Shown: positions 11,317 to 23,609 of the stretch, piece by piece
Layout: each line of letters begins with the position of its first letter
How positions within the stretch are numbered: the first letter of the stretch is position 1
Assembly (NCBI GenBank): GCA_030704615.1
Contig: CM060734.1
Location: 33,126,042-33,186,041 of the forward strand
DNA from: Takakia lepidozioides
Lineage: Eukaryota > Streptophyta > Takakiopsida > Takakiales > Takakiaceae
DNA length: 60,000 bases
Direction: 5' to 3'
Translations under genes and position numbers: made by a program
Notes under the pieces: model-generated
The model's database searches: none
Seen by the model: the letters and a program-made list of their open reading frames with translations, nothing else
What the model was told of the DNA's origin: nothing

Positions 11317-13854
11317 TGAGTATGACTTGTATTCTTAATCTATGTATGATCCCAATCTTGCCTTCTTAATCTATGTATGATCCTAATCTTGCCTTCTGTT
11401 TCTCTCTTCCTCTCACTTCTTCCCCTCCAAAGCCCCAATGATATCTTTTACCTCCAGAGTCTCCAGGTGAGAAAATCTGATACCATTCAAATTTTGCAGA
11501 AGTCAGTGCTTTAATTTGGGACATTCCGCAAGATTTAGCTGCAAATTCAACTGGGAACTGCATGGACAGTCTGATCACTTCTCAGCTTGTGATGCTATTG
11601 CGTCCTTCAGTCAACCAGAGGGAGAGGATCAACTGAGAGGAAATTATCCCAGAAGGTTGAATTCTCCAAGTAAATCTGGTAGAGGGAGAGCCATTGCTTG
11701 GCAAGCAAGGGGCCTCTGGGCTTCCCCGAAACCTGTATTACCCTTGGAGAGCTGCCTAAGACTGCAGTACAATGAGAGGGAGTGTGGCAGCCACATTGCT
11801 CACCCACTTAGTTTTACTTCCTGGTTGAGAAAGGGGGCCAATTTGCCTATGGTGGGGATAACATGGTTGGCTATATGGACAAAAAGCCCTGCTCTTCAGA
11901 TGGGGTGCTGAGGGTGTCGGAGATCTAGCACCTACATTACTCGCTCACCCTCCCCTGTCATCTCCCCTCAGCCATAGCTTTAGTAAGCTACTCCCTCTGC
12001 TGCAGAAGTGTCCACCATCGCAACATGAGAGATCCCTGCTCTTGTGGGTCCTCAGCATGTGCACATTAGACAAGATTGTGTGTTTGCTATGCTCATGGAA
12101 CCTCGTTGTTCGCCACATGACAAGGAATGATGGTCGTGAGCCTCGACTACCACAAACCTTTACTCCAAAAATGAGGCAATGTTGTGGATCGCTGTTAACG
12201 GCCATAGTTTGTCCTGTTTCTACTCTACAACCACCTGCGACAAGGGGCTTTCTCCCCTCCAAAAACCATCAGGAAGAAATCACAAGGGTGTGTGTCTTTT
12301 CAAGCTATGAATATCACAGAAAGTGCTGATAGCAAACATGACAGAAGGAGCATCAAAAGTGGTTAGGTTGGATCTATGTTTGATAGTGGTGAAGGCTGGT
12401 GGAAGAAAGTGCTACTCCCAGTTGTATTCAAGAAACAGACCATTTCTGACAGGCGCCAGATCTCAAGGATATCTTCTGACGCAAGCCAGAATTGTTTTGA
12501 AAGTGTATGGCATAATTTTGAATGAGTGATGTTGAGAGAAATGAAATGGAATGAATTGGTGCTTTATGAGAGAGAAAGAGGCCAGAGGCCAGTGAGGGTC
12601 TGGCAGTATCTGACTGCTCTTCAAGTATTTGTCTGTGACAAGCAGATGTGGCAACAGCTCCGATTGAGGGGCTGCTATTCCGGCTTGGAATGGGAATTGG
12701 TACATGGCCACTTCAAGCAAGACTGAGGTTGAGAGGATGAGCCGGTTGTTGAAGGAGGCAGAGGGTCCAGTTCTCTCAGTCAAGTTCAGGACTGAGAGAA
12801 CTGGAAAGAAGGGAGGTGATGTGCCTCAAGCACATCAACATTTACAGGTAAGATTTATTGGGAAGCAAAGTCAACAAGAGCGCCTCGCAACTCGAAAGCG
12901 CGGGCGAACATCGCCTCCCGAGTGTCCCGTGCAAGCAAGATGCGCAGAGTCCGCAGAGACAGCGAGGGACAGGCCATGGTTTGCGTTGAGCACCGCTTGC
13001 AAGGTGAAACGATGGCGGGAAGGCCCAAAGCTTGCAACGATGGCGGGAAAGCATGAAGCTTATGTGACAATGGCAGATCGCACTGGAGCTTCAAAGTCCA
13101 GGGAAACGTAGAGTGGAGACCCTATTGTCCCTCGCGATGCGCCTACGTGCCACTGTCAGTGCCAACATGTACTATTTTTATCATGCCCGTAGGAGGTCTC
13201 ATTAGTACAACAACCAAGAACGGGCAGAATTCAAAGAAAACAAAACTCGCAACCTTCCTAAGGGCCCATTAAACTTCTAATAAGTTTTCTACCAGTACAA
13301 ATTGGTACTATGATCCTTATCGCTTGCTTTTAGTCTAGCGGCAGTTTCTATGCTTCAAATATTTTTGGTCCCAGTTTTTGGTGGAGATTACAGTAATGTC
13401 TGTCCGTCGTGATGTGGCAGTGGTCTGTTCACCAGGGAATAATCATTCTCTGGACACTATGTTGGTTTGTCTTGATATTCAATCTTTTGCTTGTGAATAT
13501 TTATAGGGGTAAGTTTGGCCGCCTAGGAATCTTTCTGGCTCATTGCAAAAGTCTCGTTCCCTTAGGGGAGGAAAATAGGGGAGGGATCATTGACATAAGA
13601 CCTCGGTTGGTTATCTAAGGGTTTGTCATCTGCTGCTGGTTCTGTGCAGCATGCCTAATGATGAGGCGCAACGGTATGGAGCGACCAGAAACAGAGCGTG
13701 GAGCGACCAGAAACAGTACGCAGTTTATCCTCAAACTAAAGGACTTCTGTAGTTTGCTAGCTGTGGTAATATGTAGCAAACAGCCTATCCTTCTTCCTTT
13801 AAAGTATCTGCGAGCATGTTATGTGTTAATAAGTTTGAGTACAAAGCTCTGTAA
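11317..13854. other. Intergenic stretch, no gene recognised
   Basis: Between the P-class PPR remnant and the PLS-class PPR gene I find only short open frames without recognisable domains. The longest is 135 codons at 12704-13111, with no motif. Apart from the 31-bp duplication at 11332 and a small imperfect duplication of an aacgatggcggga motif near 13009-13050, no repeat or element was identified. The last few hundred bases probably contain the 5' region of the downstream PPR gene. Confidence 0.5.
11332..11393. repeat. 31-bp direct tandem duplication
   Basis: Two adjacent 31-bp units (11332-11362 and 11363-11393), starting ttcttaatctatgtatgatc, differ at a single base (ccc versus cct). This is a simple recent duplication without other context. 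Confidence 0.85.
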
Positions 13855-16268
13855 CTAAGATTTGAGTCATGCAGGATTGGAAGGTCCTACAAGGCACAGC
13901 TGTTTGTTGGACTTGAGGCTGGCAGCAGGGGTAGTTCCTCCAGCCTCACCACTGCTTTTGAAGGGCCACCAAGAGAGGGAGTCAATGGGAACTATTCTGG
14001 CACTGTAAAGACACTATGTAAGGCAGGACGGCATAAAGAAGTGCTGCACATTTTGAACCAACGTGGCATTCAGGTAGACACCAATACATACATCTGCATC
14101 TTGCAGGAGTGCATCAACTTGAAAGATCTAGCAGAAGGAAAGCGGGTTCATGCCCACATTCTCCAATGTGGATTAAAGCCAAACACCTTTCTACTCAGCA
14201 CCCTTTTCAAAATGTATGCCAGGTGTGGGAGCATGGTGGATGCACACCAAGTGTTTTTAAAAATGCCTGAGCGAAGTTTGTTTGCATGGACTGAAATGAT
14301 AGCAGGATATGCCAAACATGGGCGTGGTAGGGAGGCTCTCATTGTCTATGAGCAAATGAAAAGGGAAGGGGTGACTACAGACAAGGTCACGTTCACTTGC
14401 ATTCTCAATGCCTGTGCCAGCCTAGGGGCCCTTGAAAAGGGCAAAGCAGTCCATGATGATATCATCAAGGCTGGAATTGTACCAGATATCATTCTGGAGA
14501 CTGCCCTTGGTAACATGTATGCCAAAAGTGGGAGCGTGAATGATGCGCGCAAAGTGTTTGACAATATGACTTTACGAGATGTGGTCTCATGGAACACCAT
14601 GATTGCAGGATATGCAAAGCATGGGTGTGGTAGGGAAGCCTTCCAGACATACGAGAAGATGCTACATGAAGGGGTGCCTCGCAACAAAGTCACGTTCATC
14701 TGCGTTCTCAAGTCGTGTGCCACACTAGGGTCTCTAGAAATGGGGAAAAAGGTCCACGCCGACATCAGGAAAAGTGGAATTTCACCTGATATTAATCTGG
14801 AAAACACCCTTGTTGACATGTATGCAAAATGTGGGAGCGTAACTGATGCACGTCAAGTGTTCAACAAAATGGCTCAACGAGATGTTGTGTCATGGAACGC
14901 AATGATCGGGGGATGCACTCAGCATGAGTGTGGAAGGGAAGCTTTGGAGATCTATGAGTGGATGATAGGGGAAGGGGTGAAGCCAGACAACATAACGTTC
15001 ATTTGCGTTCTCAATGCGTGTGCCAGCCTAGGAACCCTGGATAAGGGCAAAGCGATCCACGCCGACATTGTCAAAGCTGTTATTGAGCCTGATGTCATTT
15101 TGGAGACTGCCCTTGCTGACATGTATGCCAAATGTGGGAGCATGAGTGATGCACGTCAAGTATTTGACAAAATGGCTAAGCGAGATGTGTGCTCATGGAG
15201 CGTGATGATCACAGGATATGCTCAGCACGGATGTGGTATGGAGGCTTTTGAGATCTACAAGGAAATGATAGGGGAAGCGGTGACACCCGACAGGATCACA
15301 TTCATTTCCATTCTCAACGCATGTGCCAGCATAGGAGCATTGGAAAAGGGCAAAGAGATCCATGCTTGCATCAGCGAAAGTGGACACCAAGGTATTGGGG
15401 AGCTCAAGAAGGAGCTTGTTTGCCACAAGATTTGCAAGGATTGCAAGAGGGAAGTCTTGTGTGTGTACCAGATATCATCCTGGAGAACACCCTTCTTGAC
15501 ATGTATGCCAAATGTGGGAGTGTCAAGGATGCTCGCCAAGTGTTTGACAACATGGCCCATCGAGATGTGGTCTCATGGAATGCAATGATTGCAGGATATG
15601 CCCAGCTTGGCCGTGGTAGGGAGGCTTTGGAGATCTATGAGCAAATGATGTGGGAAGGGCTGCCACCCGACAACATCACCTTCATTTGCATTCTCAATGC
15701 ATGTGCTAGCCTGGCTGCCCTGGGAAATGGCAAAGAGGTTCATGCCGACATCGTGAAGGCCGGTTTCATGCCAGATATCATTCTGGAGACTGCCCTTGCT
15801 GACATGTATGGCAAATGCGGGAGCCTCAAGGATGCGCATCAAGTGTTCGACAATATGGTTCAACGAAACGTGGTTTCATGGAACGTGATTATTGCAGGAT
15901 ATGCTCAGCATGGGTGTGCTTGGGAGGCGCTTCACCTATTTGAACAAATGCAAAAGGAAGGCCTGAGGCCAGATGAAATTACCTTTGTAGGTGTTCTCAC
16001 TGCATGTAGCCATGCCGGCCTGGTGGATGAAGGTTGTCACTACTTTGATTCCTTGAGTGGAGATCATGGCCTCAGTCCCACAGTGGAGCATTTTGGCTGC
16101 ATGGTGGACCTTCTTGGCCGTGTAGCGCGATTGGGTGAGGCAGAGGACCTGATTGATAAAATGCCAATCAAACCAGATGATTCGGTGTGGGTGGCCTTGC
16201 TTGGTGCATGCAGAATTCATGGTGATGTGGACCTAGCAGAACGTGTGGCAAAATGCCTTTTCAAGTAG
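13855..16268 (+). CDS. PLS-class pentatricopeptide repeat protein (organellar RNA-binding), probably decaying
   Basis: Long runs of P-L-S PPR motifs repeat about every 100 residues ([49 protein letters not shown]). They end in an E-type motif ([39 protein letters not shown]). Such proteins bind single-stranded RNA in mitochondria or plastids, usually for C-to-U editing. The open frame starts after a TAA at 13852, but no in-frame ATG precedes the repeats, so an upstream exon is likely (possible acceptor at 13874). The reading frame changes between about 15391 and 15471. Treating 15392-15471 as an 80-bp GT-AG intron restores it; otherwise it is a frameshift. A TAG at 16266 cuts the E motif where family members have a hydrophobic residue before D/E-P. 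Either a truncated PPR protein or a pseudogene. Confidence 0.72.
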
Positions 16269-16604
16269 GATCCACAGCATGCTATAACTTGTTATGTACT
16301 GCTATCGAACATCTATGCTGCGATTGGCAGGTGGCACTATCAAGCTAAGGTGAAAACAATGATGAAAGATACAGGTGTCAGAAAGGAGCCGGGCGCAACT
16401 GCATGGAGGAGGACAAGGGTGCATACATTCCTAGTAGATGACAAATTCCATCCAGATATTGTGAAATCTATGCTGAGCTGAACTGATTGTCTGGACTGAT
16501 GAAGGAGGCAGGGTACATGCCCACGCTTTGTGTTATACATGATGTGGAGGAGGAGCAAAAGGAATTTTCTCTTGAGAGAGTGCTCAAGGCCAAGACCACC
16601 AGTC
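16269..16604 (+). pseudogene. Broken E/E+ and DYW remnant of the upstream PPR gene
   Basis: In frame after the TAG at 16266 the sequence continues as E/E+ domain (CYVLLSNIYAAIGRWHYQAK, RKEPGATAWRRTRVHTF). A one-base loss near 16460 then shifts the frame, and the other frame reads IYAELN, TGA, LSGLMKEAGYMPTLCVIHDV and EEEQKE. The TGA sits where CGA (Arg) would fit. The HSEK and CxDCH zinc signature of the DYW cytidine deaminase is missing. The ancestor was therefore a DYW-type editing factor that has lost its catalytic part. Confidence 0.75.
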
Positions 16605-16762
16605 GACACGACCACTACTCGCCCAAGCTTGAGAGTAACATGGAAGGCACAGGGGATCTCTTAGGCTACCTTTCAAAACTTGAAAAGGAACTGGGCACCT
16701 TGGAAGACAGATGTGGCCACTGCATTCAAGGGAAAAGTAGTGCCTCTGGGACAACTCCAGTG

Positions 16763-16935
16763 TGGTATCAAGTTTTTTACATACCAGTCTGGTCCTGGTA
16801 CCAGGCATATCACAAAGTTTTCATACCAGTCTGGTCTATATAATGGTGGATGTATATTTGTCCAAATACTGGTATGAGTATGAGTATCATGACCACAATA
16901 CCAACTGGTATGAGGTATCAACTCTGGTATCATCC
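16763..16935. repeat. Cluster of ATACCA/TGGTAT inverted motifs
   Basis: Within about 170 bp there are repeated halves and whole copies of ACCAG-T-CTGGT and TGGTA/TACCA (ataccagtctggt twice, ctggtaccag, ataccaactggtatgag, tctggtatcat). The block can fold into several short hairpins. It lies between the PPR 3' remnant and the LINE start. No known element was recognised. Confidence 0.5.
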
Positions 16936-17571
16936 TTTATGTGTATTGTATTTATTTTCACTGGATATTTGCTATTTGATAAACTTGTAATTCAAGATGG
17001 CTTTAGAAGTAAATAGATATATATATTGGGAAAACGAGAGGGGCGCGATGGCGGAGCTGCGAGACAACCTCCAACAGTCATCTGAAAACTTCTTCCATCT
17101 CTATCAAATCCTATCGACTTCCTGCCTACTTTACTTACATCAAATAGCAAATATTCCCAAGCTTAGCTTTCAAATGATTTGCACATTACAAGTTTTTGTT
17201 TGGTTCTCTTTCAATACTTTCTTCTACAGTGTTCATCCTAACATCTTGCTTCCTTTCATCTCCATCTTGGCTACCTGCATCATCCCTAATCCTCCCTCCC
17301 ACCACAACCGTCTTTAGCTTCTAAGCCGTTCGCTTTCTACAGTGACGTTTCCCGCCCATACCCCCCTCCTCTACTTTTTCCGCCAACCCCTCTCTTAAGA
17401 TCCATGTCTCTCACAACCAGCGGAATCCTTAAAACACCTTCTGTTTTGTTAACTATGGCTCCCGGAAGCAACCAGCTGCGTAACAATGAGAAGTTGGCGA
17501 CTCGTGGGAACATCAAAGGGCAGTAGAGCCAGCACAGAAGACCCACCCCCTCGTCTGGTACGGGCTTTTTT

Positions 17572-20186
17572 ATGGCACACCAAGCTCGATCCAGGATAGC
17601 TTCTGCCAGTGGTTCAGTAAGACATCCCTCCCCTCCCACTCCCACCAACCCTCTCTCCCCTTCCCAACCACTTCTCAAAATGCCCAGGTTAAACTCCTTC
17701 ATTCCAAACTTTCCGAACCCTCCAGTAGACTGGGAAGAAGAGAGCGCTCTTAATCAAGATGATCTGGACAAGGACTACCCCATGATCAACATGAACATCT
17801 CGGAACTGCAAAGGAGAGTCACAACAATGGAAGAGACAGGTATCCTCATTCACTTTCCGGGGAAAAAAGTGGATAGGGCAACAGTCAGGGATTGGGCCAT
17901 CAGACACCTTGGCGGTAATGGAGAATTGAGGCAGCTGTTCTGCCATGCCAAAGGAAGGGGGTTTTTCTCTATCATCTTTGAAACAAAAGAGGCGGCTAAT
18001 GAGGCTTTGTTGTTTAACCCTCATACCAAGGGGTTTAATGTCAACATATTTCCGTGGTCTCCTAGGATGGGGAACAGGAACGGAAAGTTGTGGGGCCCCC
18101 GCATCGTCTCACTCCCAAAGATCCCAGATCAGTACTTGGTGAACTTGGCAGACATTGCAAACCATTTCGGGTCTTATCTTGGATGCTTGGCTGTCTTTGA
18201 CCCCCAAATGTGCACACACAACCTAAGACAGGACCCAGCATGGAAATCAGTAACTATTGCTTCTCGACTTCATGAAACTGGAAATGCCAAATTTGTCTTG
18301 ATGATGCCAGATGAGGATATTCTCCCACAATTTGTTAAACTGCCAATAGATGAGGAGGGTAATTACTTTACAATCCAACTCATAGAGGATACCACCTATG
18401 CGGCTTGCTTCAACTGTGGCCAGTTAGGACATCTCATAATCGACTGCTTGGCAGCCAAGCGCAAGCGAACCCAGCCCATGACCCTATCCAAACCGCGGAG
18501 ACAAGAACAAGGAGGGGGCCCAGAATCAGCAGCGGATCACTGGCAGGAATTACAGTCTCCCACACCACAACCCGAGGCTGCAACAATTCCTGGAGGGCAA
18601 CAAACCCGGCACAAAATACCAAATGACCCTCTACAGCTCAGATCATGGCAAAGCCCCTGAAGGGAGGAGACACCCAAGGATCCGATGCAAGAAGAGCTGA
18701 TGGTCCACCAGCAACAGATGAATGCCATCACGAAAGGGAAAGGGAAACTTACGGAAACACAGCAGCAGGGGGCATCTATCGGCCAAGGAAAAGGAAAGCA
18801 TCATGATAGCTCACCCCCAAGAGTAGTCAAATTGACACTCCCTACCAGTAATTCCTTCCCCAAAATCACCACTGGAATCGCTTGTAATTCCAGGTTTGCT
18901 AACAACTGTCGCCAAATCGGCTCATTCCCACACCTAAACTTGGTGGGATGCTCAGCACTGGAAATTGTCGACTCCCCGAAGGCAGCATGTGTGACACCCT
19001 TGATCTTTCGAAAAATCAAACCCCCGGCTATCCTCATTACATCGGACGACTGGGAAACGGTCGAATCATTATGGATAACATCAGCAGATCTCAAGCATTT
19101 CCTGCAAACCAACCCACCCCAATACCAATTCGCAAATTCTGTTCAAGGGGAAAATTCAGCAGTTTTTCCTCAAGCAACAAAAACATTATTCACTTTCACC
19201 CCTCACCAAAATCTCATGGGGGGCATACATGGAAGACTATCCTGGACTTAGTGACAAACCTTCAATCACATTCTAGCTCTCATGGAGGATGCAGAAATTT
19301 ATGCCTCGCCTCCACCGATAGAGGCTATCTGGACTTATGAGGACCTGCTCTCAACCCCCAGAGGGAGTCACAGTTTGCAAATTCGAAACCAGGATACCCT
19401 GATAAATGGGTTTCAATTGCTGGGAGCCCACTTGGACTCTGAAGTGGATGGGGAAATTACAGAATGGAGGTTTAAAGGACAAGAGATCATATTAATGGCA
19501 CCAGACAGACAGATCACTCTCACTCTTCCTCAGACTCCCACATGGAATCTTCTACGCAAGAGAAGAATCACAACATGATGGACTCGGTGAAAGGAGCCAA
19601 ACAAGTATCCTCCCCAACAATCATTGACACAACCCAGGCTAACTCGCTGCCGAACTCTCAGGTGACTCCCTCCTCTCCACCTTCCCCAAACAAGGTACCA
19701 TCCTCTCTCTCACCCTGTTTCATTTATCAGGTCTTATCTGGGAACCCTGCTAGATGCTGGATGTTATGCGAGAAAGAGAAATACGCGGGGGGGAAGCAGG
19801 TCAAACATAGGCTACCAGTGTTTGATTTGCCAGAAAACATACCCTCTGGAACTCTTCCCTCCGATGGCTCAATCAGTGAGAGATACCCTGGTTTTAACGA
19901 TCTTTTCAACGCGGTGTTCTTCCCGGCTGAAGCCTCGGTTTTATTTGTAACCATCTCCACAGTGTCTACAGAACAATTCCTTTCATCCCATGACCTATCC
20001 AAAAACACAAAACCAAGAGGGGTTTTCACACTCATCCAAAACAAAACTCGCAAACCCCCGGACAATTATGTTTGGAAAAAATCCCTGCGACCAAGAGAGA
20101 GTAGGGTTAAATTCTTCTATCACACTTCTAGGCTATCAAATGAGACTGTCAGCCTCAGCCTACCTCGACCTGCCAATGATCTTTAA
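17572..20186 (+). pseudogene. LINE ORF1 (DUF4283 / zinc-knuckle nucleic-acid-binding protein), disrupted
   Basis: ORF1 of plant LINEs encodes an RNA-binding particle protein. A DUF4283-like region (ILIHFPGKKVDRATVRDWAI, FNVNIFPWSPRMGNRNGKLW) is followed by a CCHC knuckle CFNCGQLGHLIIDC near 18407. A single in-frame TGA at 18658 separates the first 362 codons from a continuation in the same frame to 19251. Later pieces at 19282-19578 and 19542-20186 are in other frames, so the protein cannot be made intact. Confidence 0.8.
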
Positions 20187-23012
20187 CCTCCATTCATGGA
20201 ATATAAGAGGGTTGGGAGCAGACCCAGCTTCTCTAGAAAGGCTGAAAATCAAAACCTGGCTGACTCCCTTCCTTGCCAAATCATTCCATCATATTCTTGC
20301 AGGAGCATAAACTAGATCAAGGGAAAATAGATAGCCTCACTGATTATCTATGGCCATTAGCTAACTCCTTATGGAAACCCACTTCCACGGGTACGAAAGG
20401 AGGTACTGCAATACTTCTTTCACCTACCATTCAACCGTTCCTCACAACGCAGGACACCTGGCTCCCCGGAAGATTGCAATTTTGTGCCTTATCCCTACCC
20501 AACTCAGCAGGTTATGCTTTGACCATGCACCAATTACCCTCTCCATAACCCTACCAGACTCTTACAGAAGGGGTAGAGGCCTTTACAAAATAAATAACCT
20601 CCTCCTTAAGCTGCCAAGCTTCAAGCAAGGCCTGCTAAGGGCTTGGACTCAGGCGGGAAGTGACCTCCTCGACCCTACGCATCTCTTCCTGGCCAAGCTG
20701 AAGGCTGTCAATATTGAAAGTCAGAGGATGAGTCAGGAACTAGCAAGCATCAGGAAGAGGAAGGTCATGGCCTTAAACAAATGCCTCAAAGTCTGTCAAT
20801 CGAAAATATAATCCACTCACTGTGATGAAGACACATACCGTACATATGTCCAAGCCAGAAACAACCTTGACATTCATCACAAAATCTAGGAGAGGAAGTG
20901 GAAATTGCAGGCGGGTGTCAACTGGTCCACAAAAGGAGAAATGTGCCTCTAAACAATTTCTGAGCTCATTGAACAGCCATCAAGCACTTCAACTTCTACA
21001 CCAAAGGCCATGGCCATGCTGGCTGGCAGGCACTTCCATAATCTTTTTCATAGTGACCTCGACTCCCTGCAGCCAACAGAAGAACAAACATCCTGTTTGA
21101 TACACACCCCTACCCTGTTGTCCCACCAGTTCGCCTCCCAACTAGAAGGAGAGTTCACAGATATAGAGCTGGGTGAAGCATTATCGAAACTACAGAACAA
21201 CAAATCCCCAGGCATAGACGGTTTATCGGTGGAATTTTACAAAGCATTGTGGCCGGAAATCTCCAGGGATTTCACTGCAATGGCAAACCACGTGTTTCAA
21301 CGGGGACACATGCCCACAATTATGACACAAGGAGTTATAAAAAGGGTGATAGAACAAACATAACGAATTATCGGCCCATAACCCTCCTCAATGTAGCTTA
21401 CAAGATAGTGGCGAAGGCATTGGCCCAACCTCTACTTCCAACTATAATTAGGCCAAATCAAACAGGGTTTATCAAGGGTAGATACATATTGAGCTAGAAC
21501 AGACCAAGCTATTACCCTCCTCCTTTTAGACTTTGAGAAGGCTTTCGATCGTGTTGAATGGTCATACCTGCTGGCAGCCTTGGCCAAATTGGGTTTTCCC
21601 CAATCCTTCTGCAAATGGGTCTGAATATTACTCATCGATGCATCTAGCAGAGTCTCAATCAATGGCCATTTATCAGCTTCGTTCAATCTGCAGCACTCAG
21701 TGAGGCAAGGGTGTCCCCTCTCACCTTTCCTGTTTCTGGTGGTAGCAGATACACTCGGCTATATGCTACAGTAAAATCAGTTTATAAAGGGCCTCAGGGT
21801 CACTAACTACATTACCAGGCAGTACAATTTCTTGGTGGACTCGATGTTCGTTGATGATACCTTTTTAATGTTGCAAGCCACCCCGGAAAACCTGGACCAG
21901 GCAGGGTTTACCTTGAACAAGTTTTGTGCAGCATCTGGATTCAAAGTAAACTGGAATAAGACTTCAGGTCTACTGGTAGGTGACCTCTCAAAATCCACAA
22001 TGGGATCCCCGCCCTCATGGGGAATGGATCAAGGGCTAAGGTGGCTCAAACCTGGGGAAACCACCACACTACTGGGCTACACATATGGAATTGGTCTGAC
22101 AGACCAACCAGATTCGCCATCAACACCACCTCCCTAAGACTCACACTTACCTCTACAGAACCTTTGACAATCCAAACTATGCCTCTCACCCCAATCCGTG
22201 TCTACTGCTGGACAGCCCCAGATAAGGGTATGAATCCCCAGCCACCCCTCACTATCACCACTAGAGCTTGGCTAGCAACCAACTCCTTTGTATGGATTTT
22301 GTGTAGGCCGCTGGCAGAATTGGATATTGACCCCTCCGAATGGTTATGGAAATTCAACACCACCCCAGAACCCTTCTTTGCATACACAACAAGAAAGGGC
22401 TACAAAGCCCTGTCAGTCACCCAAACCATGAACAAGAAATGGGAATAAAAATGGGGGCTCTACAACTTCCGCGATGACAACTAGAAAATCATTTGGGGCT
22501 CAGTGTGGATCAAAACCTGGCCATCAAAGATAGCAGCTTTCCTTTGGCAGGTTGTTAATAGGGTTCTCAAAGTGGGGGAATGCCTACAGTTCCAGGGAGC
22601 CCTCTTGTGTGCTTGTTGTTCCACTGCAGTATTGGAATCCATCGAACATTGCCTTCTCTCATGTCAAGCACCAGCCAAAATCTGGCCATATGTTAAGTCA
22701 TTCTATAGATATTGGGATAGAAGACAGCTCACGGATACAGACCTCCTTCTTAACTATGACCCAGCTTCCAAGAATAGAACCCTAAATTGCCTAGTGTTTG
22801 AAACCCTCAGAGCCTCTACGATGTGGCATTTATGGAAACTACGTTGTAAGAACACTTTCCAAGGCCACACAACAACAACATCCTCTCTCCTTGCTACTGT
22901 ATTTTGGGACTTACAAACTGAGGCTAGGAAAGCATGGGGCAAACTCTGTGCAGACATTGAACGCGACGCCACGAATGCAGCTGCGCTCCACAAGAAGTTT
23001 CAACACACTTAG
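20176..23012 (+). pseudogene. LINE ORF2 (AP endonuclease, reverse transcriptase, zinc-binding C-terminus), disrupted
   Basis: The 5' part is an exo-endo-phos endonuclease (NLHSWNIRGLGADPASLERL, then IIFLQEHKLDQGKID). It is followed by RT blocks: LQNNKSPGIDGLSVEFYK, YRPITLLNVAYKIVAKAL, LLLDFEKAFDRVEWSYL, SVRQGCPLSPFLF and the catalytic FVDDTFLM (FADD/YADD type). The end has the zf-RVT domain (WIKTWPSKIAAFLWQVVNRV, ESIEHCLLSCQA). Frames change several times and a stop follows GFIKGRYILS. The element is not autonomous. Confidence 0.85.
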
Positions 23013-23557
23013 GGCAGACATGGCCTCATATGCAGCAGTCCTGTGCAAGACCAATGCAGCTGGAACGAGCTCCCCCCTTAAGCCTGGCGAGATCTCCGGG
23101 CACCACTCCACTCTTTCCCCGGAGTTTGAACGGGACAAAAAGTGGAAACATCAAAAACCATCATCGACTGCTTCTAAGCTGCACTATAGATAGATCTCTC
23201 TCTCAGCCCCCCCCCCCCTTATTCAAAGATCTTCTTACTCTCTCCCGACATCGCTTTCCCTGCGTCATCGTAGACAGGGTAGGGTATGCGTTGTTAAGAT
23301 TTAGGTCTCGGGCAGAGAGCCCTGTTTTTTGGTCTCTTGGACTTTCCTCCAATCGGAGGTGTTTAGCTCCTGGATCACAGATCTTTGTGTAAGTGTCCAT
23401 CAGTAGTGGCACGGTATTTTGTTCTCCAGACTTAATCTCCATCAAGAGATGATTGGCTCTCAATACACTGAATATGGTGTGTGCCTTATGGCGACAATGG
23501 GGTTTTAATTTTTTTCCCCTCAATAATTATCAATAAAGTAACCAGGGATTCAATTTT

Positions 23558-23581
23558 TATATATATATATATATATATATA
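23558..23581. repeat. (AT)n microsatellite at the LINE 3' end
   Basis: About 24 bp of pure alternating AT follow the caataaagt...caattttt end of the first LINE. It marks the junction to the next element. Confidence 0.8.
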
Positions 23582-23609
23582 CATGACCTAATAACAATTT
23601 GTATGGCCT

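Larger units (their letters stand above)
17040..23590 (+). mobile_element. Non-LTR retrotransposon (plant LINE), near full length, decayed
   Basis: The order is that of a plant L1-type LINE: ORF1 with a DUF4283-like region and a CCHC knuckle, ORF2 with AP endonuclease, reverse transcriptase and a C-terminal zinc-binding domain, then a 3' region ending in caataaagt and an (AT)n tail at 23558-23581. The 3' region is similar to that of the second LINE fragment ending at 36342, which supports the 3' boundary. The 5' boundary is approximate and I could not identify a target-site duplication. Both reading frames are broken. Confidence 0.85.

Noticed and set aside
12704-13111. 135-codon plus-strand frame
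   Set aside because: No recognisable domain, composition like random coding of a GC-rich patch, and comparable frames on the other strand.
14148-15863. Minus-strand frames opposite the PPR array
   Set aside because: They are shadows of the repetitive PPR coding sequence; the plus strand has the PPR motifs.
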